Positions 33,899 to 41,696 are shown, numbered from the stretch's first letter. The stretch: 43,907 nucleotides of DNA from Bacillus multifaciens (GCF_030756675.1 NZ_JAVBXD010000038.1:1-43907), one strand, 5' to 3'. Translations and numbers: made by a program. The notes: generated by a model from the letters alone, not told the origin.

Positions 33899-34109
33899 AT
33901 AATAACCCCCTACTTTTTCGTTTTTGTGAAGAATGTATTTCTTAGCTTGATAGCGATGGGGTGTACCCCTAACCCTATTAAAAAAGAACACATCTCAATT
34001 ATCTTTGATAGAGAATTATTTTTTGTGAAATAATCAACCTTTATCACAGCCAGACCCGCTACAATTATCATGATTAGAAGCTCAGCCGAGACGTAATAAT
34101 TGAATGTAT
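33895..34109 (-). pseudogene. Short open frame, possible gene remnant
   Basis: A minus-strand frame without a stop from 34109 to 33895 encodes a hydrophobic stretch (SAELLIMIIVAGLAVIKVDY) then MCSFLIGLGVHPHRYQAKKY. The first ATG (34071) gives 58 codons but has no ribosome site. It looks like the 3' end of a degraded membrane protein or part of an old mobile element. The five-base overlap with the CPBP stop region makes an intact gene unlikely. Function not recognised. Confidence 0.3.
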
Positions 34110-34229
34110 GTCACTTCATACAAAGTTAAGGGATATTAACATCATATATCCCTCAAACTCTAACTCCCTACATCAACCCCGTCTGAAGAGTACCTAGAAA
34201 TAGTATTTACAGGAAAAAAATAAATTTGT

Positions 34230-34258
34230 TTGTTCATAAAAATAATCCGTGCTACAAT
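34230..34258 (+). promoter_or_regulatory. Promoter of second thiamine operon
   Basis: TTGTTC (34230-34235), 17-bp spacer, TACAAT (34253-34258). Start predicted near 34265, just before the aptamer. Confidence 0.6.
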
Positions 34259-34267
34259 GAAAACGAA

Positions 34268-34360
34268 TTGAAACAGGGGAGCCTATGTGGCTGAGAGGAT
34301 GTAACAATACATCGACCCTTAACCTGATCTGGATAATGCCAGCGTAGGGAGTTGTATCAA
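34268..34360 (+). promoter_or_regulatory. TPP riboswitch upstream of thiamine transport operon
   Basis: Very good match to the thi box: GGGGAGCC, GGCTGAGAGG, ACCCTTAACCTGATCTGGAT, AATGCCAGCGTAGGGA, closed by TTGA/TCAA. It should repress the downstream transport genes when TPP is abundant. Confidence 0.96.
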
Positions 34361-34398
34361 GAATCGTAGCGACTGTTATTCTATGATAACTTGTATAT

Positions 34399-34437
34399 AA
34401 GGCTTTCCTGCTTCGCTGCAGGAAAGCCTTTTCTTTT
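34399..34437 (+). terminator. TPP-controlled terminator
   Basis: AAGGCTTTCCTGC pairs with GCAGGAAAGCCTT around TTCGCT, then TTCTTTTT. Expression platform of the riboswitch at 34268. Confidence 0.9.
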
Positions 34438-34464
34438 TATATGAAATTCAAGGAGGAATTTAGT

Positions 34465-34785
34465 ATGTCACAGCAAGTTACAGTTTCATTTTCAGTTGTA
34501 CCACAAGCAAAGCATAAAGATGTTTATGCGGTTGTAGATAAAGCAATTGAGGTTGTTCAGCAATCAGGTGTGCGCTATGAAGTTGGCGCGATGGAGACGA
34601 CAATGGAAGGAGAGTTAGATGAACTTTTGGACATTATTAAGCGTGCGCAGCAAGCTTGCATAGATGATGGGGCAGAAGAAGTTATTACTTCTATTAAAAT
34701 TCACTATCGTCCAAGCACAGGCGTAACGATTGATGAAAAAGTGTGGAAGTATCGTGAAGATCATGAAAAAACAGAAGAGATCTAA
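34465..34785 (+). CDS. Thiamine-binding protein (MTH1187/YqgV-like)
   Basis: 106 residues of the UPF0045/MTH1187 family, a small ferredoxin-like fold found in thiamine loci and shown in related proteins to bind thiamine. Characteristic segments are VTVSFSVVPQ, VRYEVGAMETTMEG and ITSIKIHYRPS. The ATG at 34465 follows AAGGAGG; the in-frame ATG at 34441 lies before it and is not used. First gene behind the TPP riboswitch. The permease gene starts inside its 3' end (23-base overlap). Confidence 0.88.
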   Translation: MSQQVTVSFSVVPQAKHKDVYAVVDKAIEVVQQSGVRYEVGAMETTMEGELDELLDIIKRAQQACIDDGAEEVITSIKIHYRPSTGVTIDEKVWKYREDHEKTEEI

Positions 34786-35533
34786 CATAGCGATTACGAC
34801 AATTTGGCTTTTCCTTCTCATCGCAATATGGGAAGGAGCTGTTTCAATATTCCATATTGAACCGTGGATTTTGCCGAAGCCTTCTGCAATTGTACATGAA
34901 CTTATTGAAATGAAAGATTTATTACTTCCTAATACAGTGCAGACTTTACAAGAAGTTTTCATAGGATTATTTTTTGCGATTATACTCGGAACGAGCATTG
35001 CAATAATTATGGATGTAATTCCATTATTCCGTGTGTTAATAAATCCATTATTAGTGATTTCGCAAACCATTCCGATTGTTGTACTCGCACCGTTATTTAT
35101 TATTTGGTTTGGCTACGGGATGCTGCCAAAAGTAATGGTTGTGATTCTCGTATGCTTCTTTCCGATTACACTTAGTATTTTAGAAGGTTTTCAAACGGTA
35201 GACAAAGCGATGTTAAAGTTGCTGCAAACAATGCGAGCAAGCAAGTGGCAAGTCTATCAAAAAGTGAAGTTTCCAGCAGTACTGCCATACTTTTTTTCAG
35301 GATTAAAAATTGCCGTTACATATAGCGTAATGGGGGCCATTATTGGAGAATGGCTTGGGGCAAGTGAAGGTTTAGGGGTTATGCTGACAAGAGCGACGAA
35401 ATCTTTTTTAACAGCTCGGGTGTTTGGAATCGCTGCTGTTATTGCCTGTGTGACGCTACTCTTGTATTTTATTGTTGAATTTATGGCAAGACTAACAGCA
35501 CCATGGGTTTACAGAAAGGATGGAGAGAAATGA
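34763..35533 (+). CDS. thiX: ThiX-type ABC transporter permease
   Basis: About 256 residues with six membrane segments, of the BPD_transp_1 (SsuC/TauC-like) permease group. The EAA-type loop LLQTMRASKWQVYQKVKFPA lies near 145-170. With the neighbouring THI5-like binding protein and ATPase it should import a pyrimidine precursor of thiamine. The frame opens at 34730; the ATG at 34763 gives a normal N terminus MKKQKRSNIAITTI, overlapping the previous gene. Its stop overlaps the next start (ATGA), indicating translational coupling. Confidence 0.85.
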   Translation: MKKQKRSNIAITTIWLFLLIAIWEGAVSIFHIEPWILPKPSAIVHELIEMKDLLLPNTVQTLQEVFIGLFFAIILGTSIAIIMDVIPLFRVLINPLLVISQTIPIVVLAPLFIIWFGYGMLPKVMVVILVCFFPITLSILEGFQTVDKAMLKLLQTMRASKWQVYQKVKFPAVLPYFFSGLKIAVTYSVMGAIIGEWLGASEGLGVMLTRATKSFLTARVFGIAAVIACVTLLLYFIVEFMARLTAPWVYRKDGEK

Positions 35534-36522
35534 AAAAAGGGTTAAAAGCGTTATTAGCAGCTTCTTTATTATTTACATTTGCAGGCTGCTCAGCAGGGAA
35601 AACAGAAGAGAGTAAAGAGCAGAAAGTAAAAGTAGTATTAGATTGGTTTCCGAATACAAACCATACTGGTTTATATGTAGCAAAGACGAAAGACTACTAT
35701 AAAAAACAAGGCTTAGATGTAGAAATTATTCAGCCAGGTGAAAACACTTCTGCTGAACAAATGGTTGCATCGGGAAAAGCTGATTTTGGTGTAAGTTATC
35801 AAGAGAACGTAACAACAGCAAGGGTGGAAGATATTCCTGTTGTATCAATTGGTGCTGTTATTCAACATAATACATCTGCATTTGCATCTTTAAAAAAGGA
35901 TAACATCACATCTCCAAAAGCATTTGAAGGAAAACGATATGGCGGTTGGGGAGCACCAGCTGAAGAAGCTACTTTAAAAACAATTATGGATAAACATCAA
36001 GCAGACTATAATAAAGTGCAAAAGGTTGTACTTGGACAAACAGATTTCTTTAAATCTATTGGCCGTGACGCTGATTTTGAGTGGATCTATTATGGCTGGG
36101 ATGGTATTGAAGCAAAAAGAAAAGGCATTGAGCTAAACACGATTATGCTAAAAGATTTAGATCCAGCATTAGATTATTATAGTCCTGTTATTATTACTAG
36201 TGAAAAACACGCAAAACAAGATAAAGACTTTGTGAAGAAGTTTATGAAAGCAACAACGGATGGCTATAACTTTGCGATTAAGGAGCCGCAAGCATCAGCG
36301 GATATTTTAATTAAAAATGTACCAGACATTAATAAAGAGTTAGTACAAGAAAGCCAAAAATGGTTAAGTACGAAATACCAAGATGATGCGAAGGCGTGGG
36401 GAGTACAGAAGGAAGAAGTATGGACGAATTATATGAATTTCTTATATGACAATAAAGTCATTAAAAAGAAAATTGATGTGAAAGCGGCCTTTACGAACGA
36501 ATTCCTTCCGAGCGAAAAATGA
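35530..36522 (+). CDS. thiY: ThiY-type pyrimidine-binding lipoprotein
   Basis: About 330 residues. The signal peptide ends in a lipobox with Cys20 (FAGC). The mature part is an NMT1/THI5-like solute-binding protein: VKVVLDWFPNTNHTGLYVAK, GKADFGVSYQENVTTAR and FEWIYYGWDGIEA are typical of ThiY, which binds N-formyl-4-amino-5-aminomethyl-2-methylpyrimidine in Bacillus halodurans. It feeds the ThiXZ transporter for thiamine salvage. Start ATG overlaps the thiX stop; the next gene again overlaps by ATGA. Confidence 0.88.
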   Translation: MKKGLKALLAASLLFTFAGCSAGKTEESKEQKVKVVLDWFPNTNHTGLYVAKTKDYYKKQGLDVEIIQPGENTSAEQMVASGKADFGVSYQENVTTARVEDIPVVSIGAVIQHNTSAFASLKKDNITSPKAFEGKRYGGWGAPAEEATLKTIMDKHQADYNKVQKVVLGQTDFFKSIGRDADFEWIYYGWDGIEAKRKGIELNTIMLKDLDPALDYYSPVIITSEKHAKQDKDFVKKFMKATTDGYNFAIKEPQASADILIKNVPDINKELVQESQKWLSTKYQDDAKAWGVQKEEVWTNYMNFLYDNKVIKKKIDVKAAFTNEFLPSEK

Positions 36523-37268
36523 ACGGACTACAAGTAAAAGACGTTACGAAAACATTTGATGGGAAAACAGTGCTAGAGCATATGAATGTCTCGGTTCAAG
36601 AAGGTGAATTTGTTTCGTTTGTTGGACCAAGTGGGTGCGGAAAAAGTACGTTATTAAACATTATCGCTGGAATTGAACAAGCAAATGATGGAGATGTACT
36701 TTACGAAGACCAATCCGTTATGAAACGTGATATTGTTAGCTATATGCCGCAGCAAGATCTCCTGCTTCCATGGCGTTCTGCTCTTCATAATATTGTATTG
36801 CCTTTAGAAATTGAAGGGCAATCGAAAAGAAAACGATTAGAAGTTGGTATGGAAGCGCTAAGGCAATTTGGACTTGATGAATATGCAGATCATTACCCAG
36901 ATGCGTTATCAGGGGGAATGCGGCAGCGTGTTAGCTTTTTACGGACGTATTTATGTGATAAACCGATTATGCTGCTTGATGAACCCTTTGGAAAATTAGA
37001 TGCATTTACAAAAATGGAAGTGCATAGCTGGTTACTAGAATCATGGCAAAAAGGGAAACAAACAATTATTATGGTTACGCATGACTTAGACGAAGCGATT
37101 TTGTTATCAGATCGTGTTTTCATTATGTCACAGCAGCCATCAACAATTGTTGGCGAAGTGAAAGTGAACTTGTCGCGCCCTAGAACAATGGACATGTTAA
37201 CGTCAGAAGAGTTAAAAGAAGATAAAACAGAGATATTGAAAATATTAGCTCCTTATATGAGGAAATAA
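36519..37268 (+). CDS. thiZ: ThiZ-type ABC transporter ATPase
   Basis: 249 residues. Walker A GPSGCGKST (about 37-45), signature LSGGMRQRV (about 130-138), Walker B DEPFGKLDA (about 150-158) and H-loop THDLDEAILLSD. It belongs to the nitrate/taurine/pyrimidine branch of ABC ATPases and energises the ThiXY importer. Start overlaps the thiY stop. Last gene of the TPP-regulated operon. Confidence 0.88.
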   Translation: MNGLQVKDVTKTFDGKTVLEHMNVSVQEGEFVSFVGPSGCGKSTLLNIIAGIEQANDGDVLYEDQSVMKRDIVSYMPQQDLLLPWRSALHNIVLPLEIEGQSKRKRLEVGMEALRQFGLDEYADHYPDALSGGMRQRVSFLRTYLCDKPIMLLDEPFGKLDAFTKMEVHSWLLESWQKGKQTIIMVTHDLDEAILLSDRVFIMSQQPSTIVGEVKVNLSRPRTMDMLTSEELKEDKTEILKILAPYMRK

Positions 37269-37276
37269 GACATTGC

Positions 37277-37318
37277 TCCTTAACGGTTTTTGATACAATT
37301 ACTGTTAAGGGGTTTTTT
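37277..37318 (+). terminator. Terminator of the thiXYZ operon
   Basis: CCTTAACGGT pairs with ACTGTTAAGG (one G-U), followed by GGTTTTTT. Confidence 0.88.
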
Positions 37319-37345
37319 ATTATAAAAGTATGAAGGGAAAGTGTT

Positions 37346-38410
37346 ATGCAAAAGGTTGATTATGAAATTCAGTATGCAAAAACAATAAAAGAAAGTTTGG
37401 AATATAAACAGTCGCCAAAAGAAAAAAACTTCTTTTCAATTGGTGCGAGGGGTCATTATGAAAATCCTATTAGCGATATTATGGCTTTTTTTATGCATCC
37501 GAGAGAAGAACATGGATTTCAAACACTGTTTTTGCAAAGTTTAGCGAAGTGTTTAAGCATTAATATAGATGTATTGAGCTTTTTATCAATAGAAAGAGAA
37601 GTAGTAACAGATGAAGGAAATAGAATAGATATTTTAATTGAAGGAGAGGACTGGGTAATTGTAATCGAAAATAAAATTTATCATCAAGTTTTAAATCCAC
37701 TAGATGAATATATAGAGTTTATTAATAATACATACCAAAACAAATCTTGTTATTTTATACTTCTCTCTTTAGAAAAAAAGATGATTAATCATGATAATTG
37801 GATGAGTCTTTCATATGTTCATTTTATTAATGAAATTGAAAAAGGATTAGGTAAATATTTATTGAAATGCGGAACAACAAAGTGGGTGGTCTTTTTAAGG
37901 GAGTATGTAGTGAATATTAAAGCTTTAATAGGAGAAGAAACCATGGATCAAAAAATGTTGAGCTTTATACAAAATAATTATGCGCAAATCAATGAGATTA
38001 TAAAAATGAGATCACAATATTTAAATTACATATCTAAAGAAATACAAGCAATTATGCAAGAATTAGGACATGAAAAAGTTACACATAAAATTTATGAGGG
38101 ATGGGGAGAAAAGAAAGTTGGAATTAAGTTTTCCTCTAAGGAACGTTGGGGTCCAAAGACGAATATTGTGTTTGTTGTAAGAGAAGACGGAGAGTTCGAA
38201 GTAGATTATTACATATATGGCATTGAAGAAGAAGAATGGGATGCTCTAGACCAACATTTCTTGAATGAAAAATACGATGCTTGGATAGAAGGAGATACAA
38301 TTTGTGCTTATGGTTTAAAAGAAGAATATAGTTCTCTTACACTAGGACAAGGTTTACAGGAATTTAAAAGTGTGCTCCAACTAATGGATGGATTTTATAA
38401 AAATAAATGA
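37346..38410 (+). CDS. PD-(D/E)XK nuclease superfamily protein
   Basis: 354 residues. The restriction-endonuclease-like core is seen in residues 85-120: EREVVTDEGNRIDILIEGED then WVIVIENKIY, giving the D...ExK-type catalytic triad (Asp of RIDI, Glu and Lys of IENK). An early Glu/His region (RGHYENPISD, residues 35-44) is typical of the PDDEXK_4-like group. The C-terminal 150 residues have no recognised domain. Members are often found in defence or mobile contexts, but no partner methylase or helicase is present. It has its own Shine-Dalgarno and is flanked by unrelated operons. Nuclease fold likely, target unknown. Confidence 0.75.
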   Translation: MQKVDYEIQYAKTIKESLEYKQSPKEKNFFSIGARGHYENPISDIMAFFMHPREEHGFQTLFLQSLAKCLSINIDVLSFLSIEREVVTDEGNRIDILIEGEDWVIVIENKIYHQVLNPLDEYIEFINNTYQNKSCYFILLSLEKKMINHDNWMSLSYVHFINEIEKGLGKYLLKCGTTKWVVFLREYVVNIKALIGEETMDQKMLSFIQNNYAQINEIIKMRSQYLNYISKEIQAIMQELGHEKVTHKIYEGWGEKKVGIKFSSKERWGPKTNIVFVVREDGEFEVDYYIYGIEEEEWDALDQHFLNEKYDAWIEGDTICAYGLKEEYSSLTLGQGLQEFKSVLQLMDGFYKNK

Positions 38411-38466
38411 TGGTATAAATTACTTATAAGCAGGAATTTTAACAAATTTGTAGAATTTAGCATATG

Positions 38467-38499
38467 ATAGAATAAATGTATAATTTTTGTTTATTCTAT
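38467..38499 (+). promoter_or_regulatory. TATAAT box flanked by a 10-bp inverted repeat
   Basis: ATAGAATAAA (38467-38476) and TTTATTCTAT (38490-38499) are exact inverse complements that bracket TATAAT (38479-38484). The TATAAT is the likely -10 of the ABC-F leader, though a -35 is poor. The repeat may be an operator or a weak stem ending the nuclease transcript. Confidence 0.4.
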
Positions 38500-38536
38500 A
38501 TACAAATAATAATTTATAAAGAGGTGAAAGGATAAG

Positions 38537-38575
38537 ATGACTTTATCAACTGTTCTTCAAATGGTTTTGGCTTGA
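38537..38575 (+). CDS. 12-codon leader peptide of the ABC-F gene
   Basis: The frame encodes MTLSTVLQMVLA and stop. It is preceded by GAGGTGAAAGGA, a strong ribosome site. It lies about 200 bases before an ABC-F gene, and its last codons and stop overlap RNA segment 1 (TGATAAGG) of an attenuator. This is the layout of leaders on which antibiotic-stalled ribosomes control resistance genes. Too short to have a function as protein. Confidence 0.6.
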   Translation: MTLSTVLQMVLA

Positions 38576-38694
38576 TAAGGGAGTAGTCTGCCCAATTTTT
38601 GAGTAAAAGCCAACCGAAAGACAGTAGATAAAGAACCTTATTCCTTTTTTACGATAATAATTTGTAATGGATAAGGTGTGTTTGCCTTATCCAT
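38563..38694 (+). promoter_or_regulatory. Attenuator with alternative RNA pairings
   Basis: Four complementary segments: 1, ATAAGG (38575-38580); 2, ACCTTATTCC (38635-38644); 3, GGATAAGGT (38669-38677); 4, CCTTATCC (38685-38692). Pairing 1:2 leaves 3:4 free to form the terminator; pairing 2:3 would prevent it. In addition GGTTTTGGCTT at the end of the leader frame can pair with AAGCCAACC (38607-38615). A ribosome held on the leader would cover segment 1 and favour readthrough. Confidence 0.6.
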
Positions 38695-38698
38695 TTTT
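38666..38698 (+). terminator. Leader terminator before the ABC-F gene
   Basis: ATGGATAAGG pairs perfectly with CCTTATCCAT around TGTGTTTG, then TTTTA. It ends about 80 bases before the ABC-F start codon. Confidence 0.85.
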
Positions 38699-38779
38699 AC
38701 GTTTAGTAAATTGAATATTGTTTTTTTTGTACTGTTCTCTCGTTTGGCTTTAGATGTAAAGCGAAAAGGAGAGAGTAAA

Positions 38780-40318
38780 ATGAGTATGTTATCAGTTGAA
38801 AATCTTACCCATATGTATGGGGATAAAATAATCTTTCAAAATATTGATTTTCGATTACTTCGAGGTGAGCATGTTGGTCTTGTAGGGAGTAACGGAGCAG
38901 GGAAATCGACGTTACTGCGTATATTAGCGGGAGAGTTACTTCCTGATGAGGGGACGATTGAGTGGTTTCCTCATATGAAGATTGGTTTTTTGCAGCAACA
39001 TATCGATTTGCAGGCCGGCACAACGATTATGAAGTATTTACAAAGCGCCTTTGCCAGCTTGTACGATACCGAGAATAAGATGCTACAAATAGCGGAGAAA
39101 ATGGCAGCAGGTGATAATCTTGAACAATTGCTAGTGCAATACGGAGAGCTGCAAAGTGCACTAGAGCATTCTGACTTTTATCATATTGAGGAAAAAATCG
39201 AAATGGTCGCTGCAGGATTAGGAATTTTAGAACTTGGGATGGATCGTGATGTGGAACAACTAAGCGGCGGTCAACGAACAAAACTGTTGTTAGGAAAATT
39301 ATTATTAGAAGAGCCGCATGTTTTGTTACTTGATGAACCAACAAACTACCTTGATAACGTTCATATTGAATGGCTTATGGGGTATTTGAGAAATTACGAA
39401 CATGCTTATATTGTCGTTTCGCATGATGAAAGGTTTTTAAATGAAATTACGAATGTTATTTATCATTTAGAATATAGAGGGATGAAACGCTATATCGGTA
39501 ATTATCAAACATTCCTAACAAACTATGAGCAAAATAAACAGCAATTACAAGTAGCGTATGATAGGCAGCAAAGAGAAATGGAAAGACTAAAGAATTTTAT
39601 TCAAAAGAATAAAGTTCGTAAAGCGAAACAAGCAAAAAGTCGTGAAAAAGTGTTAGCAAAAATCAACCAAATCGGAAAGCCAACTTCTGCGCTGCAACCG
39701 CGTTTTATGTTTCAGGTGCATTTTGATTCTGTTAGCCGAATTTTAGAGACGAAAAATATGCAGATTGGTTATAAAGAGCCTTTATTCAGCCCAATTGATT
39801 TACAAATAAAGCGCGGTGAAAAAATTGCGATCGTCGGTTATAACGGGATCGGGAAAACAACAATGTTAAAAACATTGCTTGGGTATTTGCAGCCTTTAAG
39901 CGGCACGGTGCAAATAGGAGAGCGAGTAAACCCGGCTTATTTTGCGCAAGAAGAATTCGCCACTGAGCAAACACCGCTTGAGGAAGTATGGTCACTTCGG
40001 CCGGATATGACGCAAAAACAAATTCGGCAATCATTAGCAAGGTGTGGTTTAACAGAAGAGCATATTTTGCAGCCGCTTTGCTCTTTAAGCGGCGGGGAAC
40101 AAACGAAAGTACGTTTATGTGAATTAATGTTAACAGAAAGTAATGTACTTGTTTTAGATGAACCGACAAATCATTTAGATGTTCGGGCAAAAGAAGCGCT
40201 TAAGCAAGCTCTTATGGAATATGAAGGCACGATTTTGCTCGTTTCTCATGAACCAGATTTTTATGAAGAATGGGTGACGCAAATTTGGACGGTACAAGAT
40301 TGGTGTAAACGCGCTTAA
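38780..40318 (+). CDS. ABC-F ATPase, YfmM-like, possible antibiotic resistance factor
   Basis: 512 residues, two ABC domains and no membrane segments, so an ABC-F protein acting on the ribosome. Domain 1 has GSNGAGKST (about 36-44), LSGGQRTK and DEPTNYLD. A charged linker of about 80 residues (about 240-320; QQREMERLKNFIQKNKVRKA) follows. Domain 2 has GYNGIGKTT, LSGGEQTK and DEPTNHLD. It resembles B. subtilis YfmM. ABC-F factors rescue ribosomes stalled by drugs or nascent chains. The frame is open to 38678 through the terminator; the ATG at 38780 with AAAAGGAGAG upstream is the start. Expression is probably controlled by the upstream attenuator. Confidence 0.92.
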   Translation: MSMLSVENLTHMYGDKIIFQNIDFRLLRGEHVGLVGSNGAGKSTLLRILAGELLPDEGTIEWFPHMKIGFLQQHIDLQAGTTIMKYLQSAFASLYDTENKMLQIAEKMAAGDNLEQLLVQYGELQSALEHSDFYHIEEKIEMVAAGLGILELGMDRDVEQLSGGQRTKLLLGKLLLEEPHVLLLDEPTNYLDNVHIEWLMGYLRNYEHAYIVVSHDERFLNEITNVIYHLEYRGMKRYIGNYQTFLTNYEQNKQQLQVAYDRQQREMERLKNFIQKNKVRKAKQAKSREKVLAKINQIGKPTSALQPRFMFQVHFDSVSRILETKNMQIGYKEPLFSPIDLQIKRGEKIAIVGYNGIGKTTMLKTLLGYLQPLSGTVQIGERVNPAYFAQEEFATEQTPLEEVWSLRPDMTQKQIRQSLARCGLTEEHILQPLCSLSGGEQTKVRLCELMLTESNVLVLDEPTNHLDVRAKEALKQALMEYEGTILLVSHEPDFYEEWVTQIWTVQDWCKRA

Positions 40319-40379
40319 TAGTGAGGAGATTTTTTCCTGTTAATGGAATAAACTATAGAATAGAGGTGGTGGTGGAGTT

Positions 40380-40694
40380 ATGGAGATCTTTTCGATTCTT
40401 GCTGAGGAACGTATTCGGCAAGCGATGAAAGATGGTGAATTTGAAGATTTGCCAGGAAAAGGGAAACATCTTCAGTTAGAAGATTTATCGATGATTCCAG
40501 AAGAACTTCGTATGAGTTATAAAATTTTGAAAAATGCTGGTATGATTCCTGAAGAAATGCATCTGCAAAAAGAGATGTTAAAAATTGAAGATTTACTGGC
40601 GTGTTGTCATGATGAGGCAGAGAGAAAACAATTACAAGAAGAATTAACAGCGAAATCACTTCGTTTTCAGCAACTGCTCGAAAGACGCAAATGA
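40380..40694 (+). CDS. DnaJ-family domain (DUF1992) protein
   Basis: 104 residues of the DUF1992 family. It matches the family pattern: ILAEERIRQAMKDGEFEDLP with GKGKHL, then EELRMSYKILKNAG (about 42-55). It is cytoplasmic and helical, function unknown. In eukaryotes the domain occurs in DNAJC28. GGTGGTGGAG ribosome site directly upstream. No operon partner is evident. Confidence 0.85.
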   Translation: MEIFSILAEERIRQAMKDGEFEDLPGKGKHLQLEDLSMIPEELRMSYKILKNAGMIPEEMHLQKEMLKIEDLLACCHDEAERKQLQEELTAKSLRFQQLLERRK

Positions 40695-40951
40695 AAAGAA
40701 ACAGCTTCATTTGGTTTATACCGCGATAAGATATTTCAAAAATTTCTATAAGAGAATTTATATAATTTCAAAGTAAATAAGAGCTAACAATTGCTATCTG
40801 TACTATTAGTTTGAAATTCATCCTAATATAGGTAAAAATGTAATTTTATTAGAGGATATGGAGGGAGTTTTGGCGAAATATTTAGTTGTGATTGTTTTCC
40901 CTGAAAAATATAAATCACACTCTAGTTGAAGAGTGAAAGGGGGATTTTAGA
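40695..40951. other. Intergenic; possible micro-ORF
   Basis: A 23-codon frame at 40858-40929 reads MEGVLAKYLVVIVFPEKYKS at its start, but both candidate ribosome sites (AGAGGAT, GGAGGGAG) are too close to the possible start codons, so it is doubtful. A CACTCT/AGAGTG stem (40918-40935) lies just before the ribosome site of the next gene. Confidence 0.25.
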
Positions 40952-41173
40952 ATGGACATGGAAATGGTAGTAGGCGTTATATTTTTTGCTTTACTAGTTG
41001 CAATTATTGTAAAAGTAAATGGATCAAGTGGGAGAAAAAGGGGACGAAGCCGATACAATTCCGATTCAACGGATAGCTATAGTGCACCAATATTTTTTGC
41101 AGGATCTAGTGACAGCTCGGGAGATTGCGGAAGTTCTTTTGGCGGAGATGGTGGCAGCGGCGGTGGAGATTGA
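40952..41173 (+). CDS. Small membrane protein with Ser/Gly-rich tail
   Basis: 73 residues. Residues 5-24 form one hydrophobic helix (MVVGVIFFALLVAIIVKV), followed by a basic stretch (GRKRGRSRY) that would keep the tail inside, and a Ser/Asp/Gly tail with CGSSFGGDGGSGGGD. Strong AAAGGGGG ribosome site and a perfect terminator after it support a real gene. Similar Gly-rich ends occur in short uncharacterised Bacillus proteins. Function unknown. Confidence 0.7.
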   Translation: MDMEMVVGVIFFALLVAIIVKVNGSSGRKRGRSRYNSDSTDSYSAPIFFAGSSDSSGDCGSSFGGDGGSGGGD

Positions 41174-41177
41174 CATA

Positions 41178-41207
41178 GAAATGCGCCTGAAAAGGCGCAT
41201 TTTTTTA
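41178..41207 (+). terminator. Terminator after the Gly-rich protein gene
   Basis: AAATGCGCCT pairs with AGGCGCATTT with a GAAA loop, followed by TTTT. Confidence 0.9.
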
Positions 41208-41218
41208 TTGCTTTGAAA

Positions 41219-41285
41219 TTTAAACAAACGTTTGATTAGTTGGGGAAAAGTCTTGGAAAATGTATTAAACAAACGTTTGATTAAT
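41219..41285. repeat. Two CAAACGTTTG palindromes, 45 bp apart
   Basis: Copies at 41219-41240 and 41264-41285. The second is symmetric over 22 bp except at one base pair. Centre spacing is 45 bp. A copy with CAAACGTTTG changed to AAACATTTG lies near 41490-41510, on the far side of the next bcr-type repeat. Confidence 0.65.
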
Positions 41286-41317
41286 GGGAGTAAATCGCTG
41301 TAAGAAATTAGAGAACC

Positions 41318-41480
41318 GACATAAAAGCCCTTTCTTTTTAGATGGGCGAGAGCAACTGGCTATGCATAGAAGCGGTCAGGGCCTTTTTCTGCCACGTGCG
41401 ATGTTTAAAACAAAAGGAGCAGGCCAGTAGCGGGTATGTTGGATTTTGCATAGCAGCGATTTATGTGTTGAAAAATCAAA
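41318..41480 (+). repeat. bcr-type interspersed repeat (forward)
   Basis: Near full-length copy: ACCGACATAAAAGCCC at the left end, GGGCGAGAGCAACTGGCT, AGAAGCGGTCAGGGCC, GCATAGCAGCGATT and a decayed right end ATGTGTTGAAAAATC. Confidence 0.78.
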
Positions 41481-41548
41481 ATAGATTTGTATAAATAAAC
41501 ATTTGATTAACAAGAAACCTTAATAAAGAGATAAAGAGGGAATAGAGA

Positions 41549-41692
41549 ATGGAAAAAAAGCCGAAAGTAAAAAACAAAGGGAAAATGATTGCATTTGCTG
41601 TAGTGGCGGGTGGCGTTGTTCTATTTAAGATCGCGTTAAAAATAGGAAAACTGTATGCGATTCATAATTGGATTGATAAGATATTTTCATAA
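41549..41692 (+). CDS. Small basic single-span membrane protein
   Basis: 47 residues. The N terminus is very basic (MEKKPKVKNKGK), then one hydrophobic helix (MIAFAVVAGGVVLFKIAL, about 13-30) and a basic/aromatic tail (KIGKLYAIHNWIDKIFS). Ribosome site AGAGGGAA at good spacing and an intrinsic terminator directly downstream support expression. Too short for family assignment. Confidence 0.55.
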   Translation: MEKKPKVKNKGKMIAFAVVAGGVVLFKIALKIGKLYAIHNWIDKIFS

Positions 41693-41696
41693 ATAA

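Noticed and set aside
39786-40190. Long minus-strand frame of 134 codons
   Set aside because: Antisense shadow of the ABC-F second ATPase domain.
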